Shown piece by piece: positions 42,273-51,412 of a stretch of DNA of 64,000 bases. The stretch lies in NCBI GenBank assembly GCA_048465415.1, contig DBFWLO010000009.1, forward strand, positions 1-64,000, given 5' to 3'. Position 1 is the first letter of the stretch. Each line of letters starts with the position of its first letter. The notes under the pieces are model-generated. The model was not told the DNA's origin. It ran no database searches and saw only the letters and a program-made list of their open reading frames with translations. Position numbers and translations under genes: made by a program. The DNA comes from Scatosoma sp048465415. Lineage in GTDB: Bacteria > Bacillota > Clostridia > Christensenellales > Borkfalkiaceae.

Positions 42273-45200
42273 TTATCCGATCTCCACTTGGAAATCGCGG
42301 CGAATATTGACGATGGTGCAGCGAATTGCGGACGGCGCAACCCGCATAATCTTCGCCACCGCTTTTTTGTAGAGGTCGAGCTGCGGCGCGTAATGGCGGC
42401 GCAGGTATTCCTTATCGCCGCGGGAATATTTGTAATCGATAACGCGTACTTCCCCCGACTCGCCGACCGCGAGAAGATCGACGGCGCCCTGAAAAAGCAC
42501 CTCCTCGTCGCCGCAGTCTCCGCAGGCGGCGGTTTCTTTTTTCCAAATCTCCCGTGCCGGCAGAGCGACCAGAAATTGCTGTTCTTTATACAGTCTCATG
42601 CCGGAAAGTTCGTAAAACACAGAATTCGACAAGATCCGCGCCAGCTTGCTTTTATCGAGCAGCGCGAGCTGTTCCTCCGGCAGAAGTTTTTCCCGGCGCA
42701 GGCGTTCCATATTTTCCGCCGCCAAGTCCGCGAGCGCTTCTCTGTCGTTCCTTACCGGTTCCAGCAAAGAAAAATCGAAATGTTCCAAAAAAGCGTGATA
42801 GGCGGTTCCCGCGAGCGGGCCCGATTTCTCGTCTCGTTTCCTTCCCGCGTTTTCTTCCTTCCATTCCGTTTCTTCGGGCTCTTGGAATAAGGCGGGGACG
42901 GAAAAATACTCCTGTACGTACGGCCGGGGTTTATCCTCGTCCTCCGCGCTCAAAAGAGCGGTCGCGGAGCTCTTGACGGCGAGATTTTCGCTGCCCGCAA
43001 AGGGGTATTTCCAGGAAAAAGCGCGTACGATTTCGTCCGTCAATTCCCGGTCGGGACTGGTGACGAGGGCGGTGCGTTCCTGATAGGGAAGTTCAAAAAC
43101 CCGTTCCTCGGAGACGTATTTTTCCCAGACGGAAAAATCGACGAACTGCGCGAACGATTTCGCGTAGCGCACGTCGGGCGCCGGTGTGCGCTCGGTGAAC
43201 ATCAGATGCAGGGCGTATTTCGCACGGGTGAGCGCCACGTAAAAGAGATTGAGCTCGTCCTTGACGCTGTCCTCCTGACTTTTCTTTTCGCAAAGCCGCC
43301 GCAGGACGGTGGTCGAAACGGTCATCGATTCGGGCGAATAGCATTTCGGCGCCAATCCGAATTCTTCGCTCAAAAGCACCTCGTCCTTGTCCGCGCCGTG
43401 GAAGGGAAGACTCAGATCGTCGAGAATGACGACGGGATATTCGAGACCTTTGGACGCGTGCATCGTCAGTACCCGCACGGCGTTTTCCCCGCCGTTTTCG
43501 CTGTATTCGATCCGATAGCCGAGCGCGCGGAGCCGGTCGAGAAATTCATGCACGCTCAAAGGCTCCGGCACGAGCGTCTCGGAAATCAGGCGGTGGATAC
43601 GTTTTAAACAGCCCGCGCCGTTGTCGCGGGAAAGAAGCCGCGCTTCCATGCGGGTTTCGGAAAGGATCTTCGTCAAAAGCTCGCCCGCGTCGGCGACGGC
43701 CGACAATGCGCGCAGTTTAGAAAAATATTCATAAAATAATTGAAGTTTATGGGCGAGGAGGTCCTTTTTTTCTTCCGCGTAACTCCGGCAGCAATTTCTG
43801 AAAAAATACTCCTGGGGATAGGCGAGACGAATCTTCGACAGATCGTCCGCCGTCAGTTCCCCGAGCGCGGACAAGAGCGCGGAACAGAGCGGAATGTCCT
43901 GGTCCGCATTGTCGATGAGACTCAAAATATCGATGAGCGCCTTCACTTCGGGGTAATCGCAGATGTTGACGGCGGCGGAAGCGGTGACGGGAATCCCTTC
44001 TTCGGAAAGCGCGGCGATCACGTCGGTGATCCGTCCGTTCTTTTTGCGGGAAAGGACGGCTATGTCCGCATACTCCACCCGCTTGTATACGCCCGCGTCG
44101 GGATCGTAATAACGGGCGTTGCGCTCGCTCTCGATGATGTGGCGGATCTGTTTGGCATAGGCGGAAGCGGCGTTTTTTTCTTTCAGCCAGCTCGCCTCCA
44201 CCGAATAGATTCCGCGGTTCTCCGTTTCTTTTTTCGCGCTCTCTTTGGGCACGAAATGGATCTGCACGCGGCCGCTTTGCGCCTCGTACCTGCCCCCCTT
44301 TTCCATATACGAACCGCGCGCGTATTCGAGATCGGAATTTTCTTTTGTCATCGCGCGCAAAAACTGTTCGTTCACCGCTTCGAGCACGGCGTCGGAGCTT
44401 CGGAAATTGCGCGTCAGATAGAGAGAGTTGCTTCCCGCGATCGACTCGAACTCCTTTTGTTTTTCCGCGAAAAACACGGATTTACTGCCGCGGAAACCGT
44501 AAATGGACTGCTTGATATCCCCGACGAGGAATACGTTTTCACCGCTCACCGTCGAAAGGATTTTTTCCTGCACGGGATTGACGTCCTGGTATTCGTCCAC
44601 GAACACGTATCGATATTTCGCGCGCAGCTCCTCCGCGATCTGCGGCATGGATAAAAGCTCCAAAGCGATATGTTCCAGATCGTTGTAATCGAGCAGCGCC
44701 TTTTCCCGTTTCAAGGCGCCGAACTTTTCGTCGAAGCGAAGCAGATACTTGGAAAGACTTTCGGCGGTTTTTCCCGAACAGAGATAATTTTCGAGTTCTT
44801 GCTCCCTGCTTAAAACCTCCGCATTGTCTTTGACGAAAATGTTTTTTACTTTCTCTTTGACGTCGGCAAGAACCGCGACGTGGCTCGCAAACTCCGGCGA
44901 GTCCTCCTTTTTCAGCCGTTCCTTCGCGGAAAAGGCGGGGCAGGGCTGAGCGCACGCCGAAAAATAATCCTCCGCGGCGATAAGCCCCGAAAGAGCGTCG
45001 ATAATCTCTTCGGCGTTTTTCACCGATTTTTCCCGTCCGATTTCCTCGAAGTATCTTTTCTCCGCCTCGGCGCGCGCGGAATAATAACGGCATTTCTCTT
45101 TGAGCCGCTCAAAGAGCTGCGAAGAGATCTCCTCGAATTTTTCCTCCGTAAAGAGCGCGGCGCTTTGCAAAAACTCGCGGTAATCCGCCCGCATGCGCAG

Positions 45201-45746
45201 AGCGGAATAAGCGCCCGAGAGAATCCCTCTGAGCCGGTTGTCGCTCTTTTTCCGCCAGTATACGGAAAGCAGACGCATGAAACTTTCCTCGCCCTCCTCG
45301 TACGCTTCGTCGAATACTTCGTCCAAAGCCTTGCTTTTCAGCTGCGCGCCGTCCGCGTCGTCTTCTCCGATCACGGAAAAATCGCTGTCCACGCCCGCCG
45401 CGAAAAAGTGCGAACGAATGAGCTTGGAACAAAAGGAATGAATGGTGGAAATATCCGCGCCAGGCACTTCCGCGAGCTGATTTTTGAGCAGCGTCCGCTG
45501 CTGCGGGGCAGTATCCGGCCCGTTGATGGCTTTGATCAGTTCCTTTCTCAGCTTCTCCTTCATCTGCGCGGCGGCTTTTTTAGTGAAGGTGACGGCGAGG
45601 ATTTCCTTGACGTCCGTCCCGGAAACGATGAGCCGGAGTATCTTTTCGATCATGACGGTGGTCTTGCCGCTTCCCGCGGAGGCGGAAACGATCGTCTTCC
45701 CCTCCGCTTCGATCGCGGCGAGCTGTTCCGGCGTAAAATTATTCAT
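42273..45746 (-). CDS. addA: ATP-dependent helicase/nuclease AddA
   Basis: The protein has 1,157 residues, slightly shorter than the typical length of about 1,230. UvrD-type helicase motifs in order: SASAGSGKTTVMIEKI (Walker A), FVDEYQDVNPVQEKIL, GDIKQSIYGFRGS, TMHASKGLEYPVVILDD. The C-terminal RecB-type nuclease has GTAYHAFLEHFDF and VIDYKYSRGDKE with the catalytic D...D-x-K set. With AddB it forms the AddAB complex, which resects double-strand breaks up to Chi sites for RecA loading, the Bacillota counterpart of RecBCD. Start overlaps the addB stop by 8 nt. Confidence 0.96.
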   Translation of the reverse strand: MNNFTPEQLAAIEAEGKTIVSASAGSGKTTVMIEKILRLIVSGTDVKEILAVTFTKKAAAQMKEKLRKELIKAINGPDTAPQQRTLLKNQLAEVPGADISTIHSFCSKLIRSHFFAAGVDSDFSVIGEDDADGAQLKSKALDEVFDEAYEEGEESFMRLLSVYWRKKSDNRLRGILSGAYSALRMRADYREFLQSAALFTEEKFEEISSQLFERLKEKCRYYSARAEAEKRYFEEIGREKSVKNAEEIIDALSGLIAAEDYFSACAQPCPAFSAKERLKKEDSPEFASHVAVLADVKEKVKNIFVKDNAEVLSREQELENYLCSGKTAESLSKYLLRFDEKFGALKREKALLDYNDLEHIALELLSMPQIAEELRAKYRYVFVDEYQDVNPVQEKILSTVSGENVFLVGDIKQSIYGFRGSKSVFFAEKQKEFESIAGSNSLYLTRNFRSSDAVLEAVNEQFLRAMTKENSDLEYARGSYMEKGGRYEAQSGRVQIHFVPKESAKKETENRGIYSVEASWLKEKNAASAYAKQIRHIIESERNARYYDPDAGVYKRVEYADIAVLSRKKNGRITDVIAALSEEGIPVTASAAVNICDYPEVKALIDILSLIDNADQDIPLCSALLSALGELTADDLSKIRLAYPQEYFFRNCCRSYAEEKKDLLAHKLQLFYEYFSKLRALSAVADAGELLTKILSETRMEARLLSRDNGAGCLKRIHRLISETLVPEPLSVHEFLDRLRALGYRIEYSENGGENAVRVLTMHASKGLEYPVVILDDLSLPFHGADKDEVLLSEEFGLAPKCYSPESMTVSTTVLRRLCEKKSQEDSVKDELNLFYVALTRAKYALHLMFTERTPAPDVRYAKSFAQFVDFSVWEKYVSEERVFELPYQERTALVTSPDRELTDEIVRAFSWKYPFAGSENLAVKSSATALLSAEDEDKPRPYVQEYFSVPALFQEPEETEWKEENAGRKRDEKSGPLAGTAYHAFLEHFDFSLLEPVRNDREALADLAAENMERLRREKLLPEEQLALLDKSKLARILSNSVFYELSGMRLYKEQQFLVALPAREIWKKETAACGDCGDEEVLFQGAVDLLAVGESGEVRVIDYKYSRGDKEYLRRHYAPQLDLYKKAVAKIMRVAPSAIRCTIVNIRRDFQVEIG

Positions 45747-48700
45747 GAGTCGTCTCCTCCGCCTTTTTTTCTTTGTTCTCCCCTTCCGGGCCCCTGTTTT
45801 CCGCCCCGTCCAGTCCCTCTTTGTGCCTTCGCGCGATCTCCGCGATCGTCTTGGGCTTGATGCTCTCTTCCACCCGCTCGGGCGTCAGATCGTAATTGAA
45901 CCCGCACATGCCTCCGAATTTGCAGTAAGTGCACTCTCCTTTATAGGGCGAAGGCGCGATAAATCCGTCTTTGAGTTCTTTGGCGCCCTGCCGCGCTTCG
46001 TAGATCGCATAATCGAGAAAATAGCGGAACGTTTCTTCGTCCATAACCTTATCGAGCCGCGCGTTGTCTTTGAGATGCGCGTCGAAAAACTCGCTCTTTT
46101 TCCCTTCCCGTAAGTCTTTGTCGCCCGAACGGAGCGCTTCCTCTTCGCCGTTGAGAAAGCCCTTCATGCGGAATCTGCCGTCCGCTTCTTTGGCGTAGGA
46201 AACGGAAGCGGGGAAATAAAAGACGCCGGCGGGAATACGATCGCCTTTGACCGCGGACATATAAAGCTGTAATTGCAGTTTGCGCCCCGTGTAATAGGAA
46301 AGAGGAGTGTCGTCGATGCTCCCGGTCTTGTAATCGATGACGCGCACGAACCGCTCCGTAGCGTCGACGCGGTCGATCTTTCCGCGGAAATGTTTCGTAC
46401 TCACCGCTTTTTCCGTTTCCTCCACCTCGAACGCCGAACCTTTGATCTGTCTGTATACCGCCGCCGCGACCTCCGTGCCTTCATGGAGCAGGCTTTTCGA
46501 AGAATAGCTTCCCGCGGCGGTATCCGTCTGCGCCGCATAGAGGGGCTTTTTGAGAATCTCTTCGCCGACGCTCCGCGCATACGCCCGCGCCGCGGCTTCC
46601 GAATCGAACTCCGCGAGCTTTTCCGTCGTTTTTTCTAAAAGCTCGTGCACAAAATTGCCCGAGTCGGTCGCCATCACGACCGTTTCTTCCCGCTCTTTAA
46701 GTTTCAAGCCCTGGGTGCTGAAATTGCAGAAGGGACAGCAGAAATAGCTTTCAAGCATGGTCGGAGAGAGCTGCCCGTCCCGGAAAAACAGTTCCTCTCC
46801 GCAGTCGATGCGTACCTGCCCCTCGCATTTTTCGAGATAGTCGTCCTTTTCCCGCACGCTGAGCGTTTCCAGCGCCAGATACAGCGAGGAATATTCCCGC
46901 CGCGTGTCCTCCCGACAGCGCTCATACTCGCTCTTTTTCAATAAGAGTTCCCGGATCGCTGGCGAAAGCGCGGAACATTTATACTTGAAATCGGCGTCGG
47001 GAAGTTTTTTCTCGGCCTGAATACGCATTCCCTTCGCATCGCAGAACAGCCCGTCCACGTAGCGGAACACCTCGCTCAAAGCAGGCTCCGAACCGTCGGC
47101 GGCCAGAGGATAGGAAAGAAATAATCGCTCTGTGAACGTGCATAAATTGAGCGCGACGCTTTCCCGGCACCTTAAATTGACTTCCGCGACGGTGGGTTCG
47201 AGCAAAGTCTTGACCTCGGCGAGCCGCTCGATCTCCCGATCGGAAACGAGCGCCGTGTCGTCGGCGTTCCTCGGCACTTCGTCCGTCATGCCCGCCGCGA
47301 ATAGGACGCGCACCATCTCGATGCGGCTGTCCGTGATATCCCCGACGAATACGGCGTCCGCTTTCAAGGGAATCAAGGAGATGTCCGTCGCGTCCAAACC
47401 GTCCGCGAGCACGGCCTCGAACTCCGCGGCCGTCATTCCCCGTTCCCCCGTGAGCGTCTCCGCCTCTTCGAGCACCCGATTCAGCGCTCCTGAAATTTGG
47501 CCGAGGTAACTTTTAAACGCCACGTCCCCGACTCCCTCGCTCAATTTTTTCAATTTTTCTTCGGCGTCGAAATCTTCGAGGATCTTCCTCACCGCCCGGC
47601 AGTAATCTCTGCCCTGTCCCCGCCGCGCGATCCCTTTCGTCGCTTTTAAGAGCCTTTCCCGCCCCGATTCGAGCGCCGAACGGTCGTAGGCGGAAACAAG
47701 CTCCCCCCGCTTGATCTCCCGCCGCGCGCCCCCCCGGTAGTTGGCGAATTTCAAAAGATAATTCCGGTAAGCGTCGCTCTCGCCGAAAAATACGTTCTGC
47801 GTCAGCGACTGCACGGCGGAGGGCGAATATCCCTCCCGTACCACCGCGAAACAATCGAGCAGAAACCGGCTCAACGGGTGCCGGCGCAAAGACTTTTTCT
47901 CGTCGAAAAAATAGGGAATCCCGTACTCGTCAAACGCCTTTTTAAAGGGTAGGGAATACGCGCCCCCGTCCGGCACGAGCACCGCGACGTCCCGATAGCG
48001 CAAATTTTTGTTCTCCGCGAGCAGTTTGCGGATATTTGCGGCGATATACTCCGCTTCGCCGCTCTTGTCCTCCGCTTCGTAAACGCGGATCTTATCCGTT
48101 TTCACCCGTTCCCCCGCCAGACTTTCGGGATTGAAGAGTCCCTTGCGCAAGACCTCCGCCTCCCCTTCCAACACCGTGCCGAGCGAACGGACCGTCACGT
48201 TCCCGCGCTCTTCGCAGGTTTTGGAGAACGTACGGAAGGCGCGGTTGGTGTAGAGTTCCTCTTTGCCGGAACAGAAAATTCCGACGAGGTTGCCCGCCAC
48301 CTCCGCCGCCGCACGGATCGCCTCCGCCGCCTGCGCGGTGAAGGAGGTGAAACAGAGGAAAAAGATATTCGCTCCGCGTAAACTTTCGTCTTTGCGGATA
48401 CTGTCGGGCAGAAGCGCGAGATACCGGCTCTCGTCCACGTACCCTTTTTCGCGTAAAAAATCGGTGTACTTTTCATAGATAGCGGCAAGGTCGGCAACTT
48501 TGTTTTTGAGCATATCCTCGGGCAGAAGCGCGAGACTTTCCCTAAGCGTTTCGGGCGTGACCTCGGACGCCGCGAGCTGCGCCACCGTCTCGTAGATGCA
48601 CTTCGCGTTGTTCTTGATCCCGGCGGCGGAGGTGAAGCATTTGAGCGCCTTTTCGCGCTGCAACTCAGCCATGATCCCGCCCACGGCCATAACGGAGCCC

Positions 48701-48927
48701 TGTTTGGTGAGGAGCTTGGCGTCCGTCTTTAAAAATCTCGCGAACGTGGTCACGGACGTAAAAAAAGTCCCGCCCATTTTTCGGGTAAGCGCCCGTTCCG
48801 CGATCAGCGTCAGCCTGTCCTCGCAAAAGATCAGATTTCTGCCTCCCGTCTCTTCGTAGGCCGCGGCGTACTCCGCCATGATTTCCATGCACTCCGAAAG
48901 CGTATACGCATTCAATACCGCCGTCAT
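45739..48927 (-). CDS. addB: ATP-dependent nuclease AddB
   Basis: The protein has 1,062 residues, starting MTAVLNAYTLSECMEIM, with AAGGAGG upstream. The helicase-like part lacks an intact Walker A by eye, as in other AddB proteins. The C-terminal nuclease shows VRVIDYKTGSIDDTPLSYY with catalytic Asp and Lys. The Fe-S cluster cysteines are the late CTYCKFGGMC (C-x2-C-x5-C) and an earlier one in YFCCPFCNFS. It is the 5' subunit of the AddAB complex, encoded first in the operon. A TATAAT-like -10 (49024-49019) with a weak -35 could drive it. Confidence 0.94.
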   Translation of the reverse strand: MTAVLNAYTLSECMEIMAEYAAAYEETGGRNLIFCEDRLTLIAERALTRKMGGTFFTSVTTFARFLKTDAKLLTKQGSVMAVGGIMAELQREKALKCFTSAAGIKNNAKCIYETVAQLAASEVTPETLRESLALLPEDMLKNKVADLAAIYEKYTDFLREKGYVDESRYLALLPDSIRKDESLRGANIFFLCFTSFTAQAAEAIRAAAEVAGNLVGIFCSGKEELYTNRAFRTFSKTCEERGNVTVRSLGTVLEGEAEVLRKGLFNPESLAGERVKTDKIRVYEAEDKSGEAEYIAANIRKLLAENKNLRYRDVAVLVPDGGAYSLPFKKAFDEYGIPYFFDEKKSLRRHPLSRFLLDCFAVVREGYSPSAVQSLTQNVFFGESDAYRNYLLKFANYRGGARREIKRGELVSAYDRSALESGRERLLKATKGIARRGQGRDYCRAVRKILEDFDAEEKLKKLSEGVGDVAFKSYLGQISGALNRVLEEAETLTGERGMTAAEFEAVLADGLDATDISLIPLKADAVFVGDITDSRIEMVRVLFAAGMTDEVPRNADDTALVSDREIERLAEVKTLLEPTVAEVNLRCRESVALNLCTFTERLFLSYPLAADGSEPALSEVFRYVDGLFCDAKGMRIQAEKKLPDADFKYKCSALSPAIRELLLKKSEYERCREDTRREYSSLYLALETLSVREKDDYLEKCEGQVRIDCGEELFFRDGQLSPTMLESYFCCPFCNFSTQGLKLKEREETVVMATDSGNFVHELLEKTTEKLAEFDSEAAARAYARSVGEEILKKPLYAAQTDTAAGSYSSKSLLHEGTEVAAAVYRQIKGSAFEVEETEKAVSTKHFRGKIDRVDATERFVRVIDYKTGSIDDTPLSYYTGRKLQLQLYMSAVKGDRIPAGVFYFPASVSYAKEADGRFRMKGFLNGEEEALRSGDKDLREGKKSEFFDAHLKDNARLDKVMDEETFRYFLDYAIYEARQGAKELKDGFIAPSPYKGECTYCKFGGMCGFNYDLTPERVEESIKPKTIAEIARRHKEGLDGAENRGPEGENKEKKAEETTHE

Positions 48928-49088
48928 ATTTTTCCGCGCCTCCTTATTTTAACTTTCGCAACCCGATTTTTCCGTGAATATTATCCGAACCACTTCGCGC
49001 CTGCGCGCTTTCTTTTCTATTATAGCATATCCGCGCGAAAAATTTCAGCTCTTTTTCACAACAATTTTTTGCAAATCCCTATTTTGTT

Positions 49089-49117
49089 TTTACAAATCGG
49101 TAAAAGTATGCTATAAT
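49089..49117 (+). promoter_or_regulatory. Promoter of the lipoprotein gene at 49203
   Basis: TTTACA (49089-49094) and TATAAT (49112-49117) with a 17-nt spacer. The leader would be about 80 nt. Confidence 0.75.
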
Positions 49118-49202
49118 AAAAAGGATCGAAAGCAGAACTTAGATAAAACCGGGACGCAGGAAAAGCCGAAAGGCTGTTCCCGCGCTCCGCCGGAGTGATC
49201 CC

Positions 49203-50183
49203 ATGAAAAAGAAAAAACTGTTTGTTTTGACGTCCGCGGCGCTCTCCGCGATCCTTCTCTCTTCGTGCAGCACCGCGTCTATCACCGGTTTCAGTTCCAA
49301 CTGGTACGCGAATACCGCCATTCCCACGGTCGTCGAAGGGACGAGCGAAACGTTGTCCTACGCCGTTTCCATGAAACCGGATTCGAGCTATAACAACGTC
49401 TATTCCGTTCTCTATTCCAACGGTACGTACACGACCACCCTCGCCGCCGAAATGCATGAAGGCGAGCTGATCTATTCCTATCAGATCAGATTTACGATTT
49501 CCGTCCAGTATACCTTCCAGTCGGAGACTTCGGAACTGTTCACGGACGTTCTCACGTCCAAAGTGCGCTTTAAAAACGCGCAGGCGGGGCTTCGTCCCGT
49601 GTATTCCGAACGGGAAGTGGAATCTCATTCCCCTTCCGGTCCGACGCCCAAATCCATCGAAGATACCTACCGCCACTATCATTATAAAGTCGTCACCGAA
49701 TATCCCGACGCTTCTTCCGGCAAGAGCACCTTCACCAATCTCGATCCCGACAATCCTTCGGAAGATATCAAAGAATTCTCCGTCTCGGACAAGTATTCCT
49801 TTGTCGACGCCGACCAGCTTCTCTTCGCTGTACGCGGCATGGAGTTCACTTCCGCGCACGAGATTCGTACGTTCAGTTTCGCGAGAAGCACCAAGAAGGA
49901 AGAAACCACGCCGGTGAAGATCAGCCCTTCGGGCGAAGCGTCGGACGAATTTTCTTTCAAAATGAACGGCAAAGACGTCAAGGCTCCGATCGCCTATTAC
50001 CCCGTGACGATCGCTTACCAGGTCAAATTGCCGGGCGGGGCGCAAACGGCATGGTATGCAAAAACGACCGATCCCACCGCCAATACCTACCGCAACGTGA
50101 TGCTGAAATACGAAAAACCTATCGATTACAGTCTGGGAACACTGGTCTACACGCTGACTTCCGCCGACTTCGCGGACGCGTAA
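49203..50183 (+). CDS. Uncharacterised lipoprotein
   Basis: The protein has 326 residues. Signal MKKKKLFVLTSAALSAILL with lipobox LLSSC. The mature part is beta-rich (SYQIRFTISVQYTFQSETS, PIAYYPVTIAYQVKLPGG) and has a Pro/Ser/His linker around residue 140 (HSPSGPTPKSIEDTYRHYHY). No catalytic motif or known domain recognised. It is flanked by a good promoter and a terminator, so it is a single-gene unit. Confidence 0.8.
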   Translation: MKKKKLFVLTSAALSAILLSSCSTASITGFSSNWYANTAIPTVVEGTSETLSYAVSMKPDSSYNNVYSVLYSNGTYTTTLAAEMHEGELIYSYQIRFTISVQYTFQSETSELFTDVLTSKVRFKNAQAGLRPVYSEREVESHSPSGPTPKSIEDTYRHYHYKVVTEYPDASSGKSTFTNLDPDNPSEDIKEFSVSDKYSFVDADQLLFAVRGMEFTSAHEIRTFSFARSTKKEETTPVKISPSGEASDEFSFKMNGKDVKAPIAYYPVTIAYQVKLPGGAQTAWYAKTTDPTANTYRNVMLKYEKPIDYSLGTLVYTLTSADFADA

Positions 50184-50202
50184 AAAATAATTTCAAAAAA
50201 GC

Positions 50203-50242
50203 AGAGGAGCCGGGGCTTTCGTCGCCGCCGCTCCTCTTTTTT
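50203..50242 (+). terminator. Terminator of the lipoprotein gene
   Basis: AGAGGAGC and GCTCCTCT with extra G-C pairs inside, followed by TTTTTT. It can also end the convergent TetR transcript because A-rich sequence lies on the other side. Confidence 0.85.
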
Positions 50243-50284
50243 GTCCGCCTCTGAAATTGTCGTGTCCGCGGAACAGACGAAACT

Positions 50285-50839
50285 TCAAACGCCGTCGGCG
50301 TCCTCCGAGACCAATCCCCGCATGAACGAACAGCAGATTCGCGCCATCTCCTCGGGCGTTTCCCGCTTCGGAGAGCGCAGCCATTCGATAAAGACGTTAT
50401 ACATAGCGCCGGAAAGGAAATAGAGCCGATAAGAAGTCTCCGCCGTCTCCTCTTTATGCAGGTGAGGAAAGGCCGAGCGGTTGAGACATTCCAAAATGAT
50501 CTGCTGCTGTCCGGCGGCGATAATCGTTTCCAAAGCGGAGGCGTACCGGTCGGCATAGGTGAACATAGTCAGCCAGAAGCGGCGCCAGTCCCCGTTGCGC
50601 CTGTCCTCGTGACAGGCGGGATTGACGCTTTGAATGATGTAATCGATGAGGCTGGCGAGAACGTCCGACTTCGTTTTGAAATGGCGGTAATAAGTCATGC
50701 GCGAAACGCCCGCTTCGCGCACGATGTCCGTCACTTTGATCTTTTCGTAAGGGGTTTTGCGCATGAGTCTCAAAAGCCCCGTTACGATATAAGTTTTGAA
50801 TTCTTCGCCGCCCCCGGCGGTCTTTTCTTTTTTCGCCAT
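50285..50839 (-). CDS. TetR/AcrR-family transcriptional regulator
   Basis: The protein has 184 residues, starting MAKKEKTAGGGEEFKTY. Helix-turn-helix: KIKVTDIVREAGVSRMTYYRHFKTKSDVL. The C-terminal ligand domain is all-helical and of the TetR_C_8/AcrR type (GAMYNVFIEWLRSPKRETPEEM). It lies 33 nt downstream of hpt on the same strand and may be co-transcribed. Target genes unknown; the MATE transporter nearby is on the same strand but separated. Confidence 0.88.
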   Translation of the reverse strand: MAKKEKTAGGGEEFKTYIVTGLLRLMRKTPYEKIKVTDIVREAGVSRMTYYRHFKTKSDVLASLIDYIIQSVNPACHEDRRNGDWRRFWLTMFTYADRYASALETIIAAGQQQIILECLNRSAFPHLHKEETAETSYRLYFLSGAMYNVFIEWLRSPKRETPEEMARICCSFMRGLVSEDADGV

Positions 50840-50872
50840 AAATCGGATACCGTTTTTTAAGCTCGCTGCCGC

Positions 50873-51412
50873 TTAGTTCTCGTAAACGGAGCGTTTGAGT
50901 ACGCCTATGTAAGGGAGATTGCGGTATTCCTCGGCATAATCCATGCCGTACCCCACCACGAATTCGTCCTCGATGACGAAACAGGTATATTCGGGCTCCA
51001 TAGGCACTTCCCGGCGTTCGGGCTTGTCGAGCAGCGTCACGATGTTGACGCTGGCCGGCGAACGGGAATTGAGCAGTTTTTTGAGGTTGTATAAAGTGTT
51101 TCCCGAATCGATGATGTCCTCGACGATGAGCACGTCGCGGCCGGAAATATCGGTGGTGAGGTCCTTGCGGACTTTGAGCGATCCCGAAGAAACGCTGCCC
51201 GTACCGTAAGAAGACACCGCCATAAAATCGAGTTCCAAAGGAGTGCGCATATTGCGGATCAAATCGGAGAAAAAGAGCACGCTGCCCTTTAAAATACAGA
51301 CGACGACGGGCCTTCTGCCCTCGTACAGTCTGTCCAGCTGCGCCGCTACTTCCTTGACTCTCGACGCAATCTGTTCCTCCGTAAGCATAATTCTTTCCAG
51401 GTCTTGATTCAT
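50873..51412 (-). CDS. hpt: Hypoxanthine phosphoribosyltransferase
   Basis: The protein has 179 residues, starting MNQDLERIMLTEEQI. Phosphoribosyl pyrophosphate-binding motif VLIVEDIIDSGNTL, plus CILKGSVLFFSDLIR and FMAVSSYG. It salvages hypoxanthine and guanine to IMP and GMP. It overlaps the tilS stop by 4 nt; the tilS-hpt order is the common one in Bacillota. Confidence 0.95.
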   Translation of the reverse strand: MNQDLERIMLTEEQIASRVKEVAAQLDRLYEGRRPVVVCILKGSVLFFSDLIRNMRTPLELDFMAVSSYGTGSVSSGSLKVRKDLTTDISGRDVLIVEDIIDSGNTLYNLKKLLNSRSPASVNIVTLLDKPERREVPMEPEYTCFVIEDEFVVGYGMDYAEEYRNLPYIGVLKRSVYEN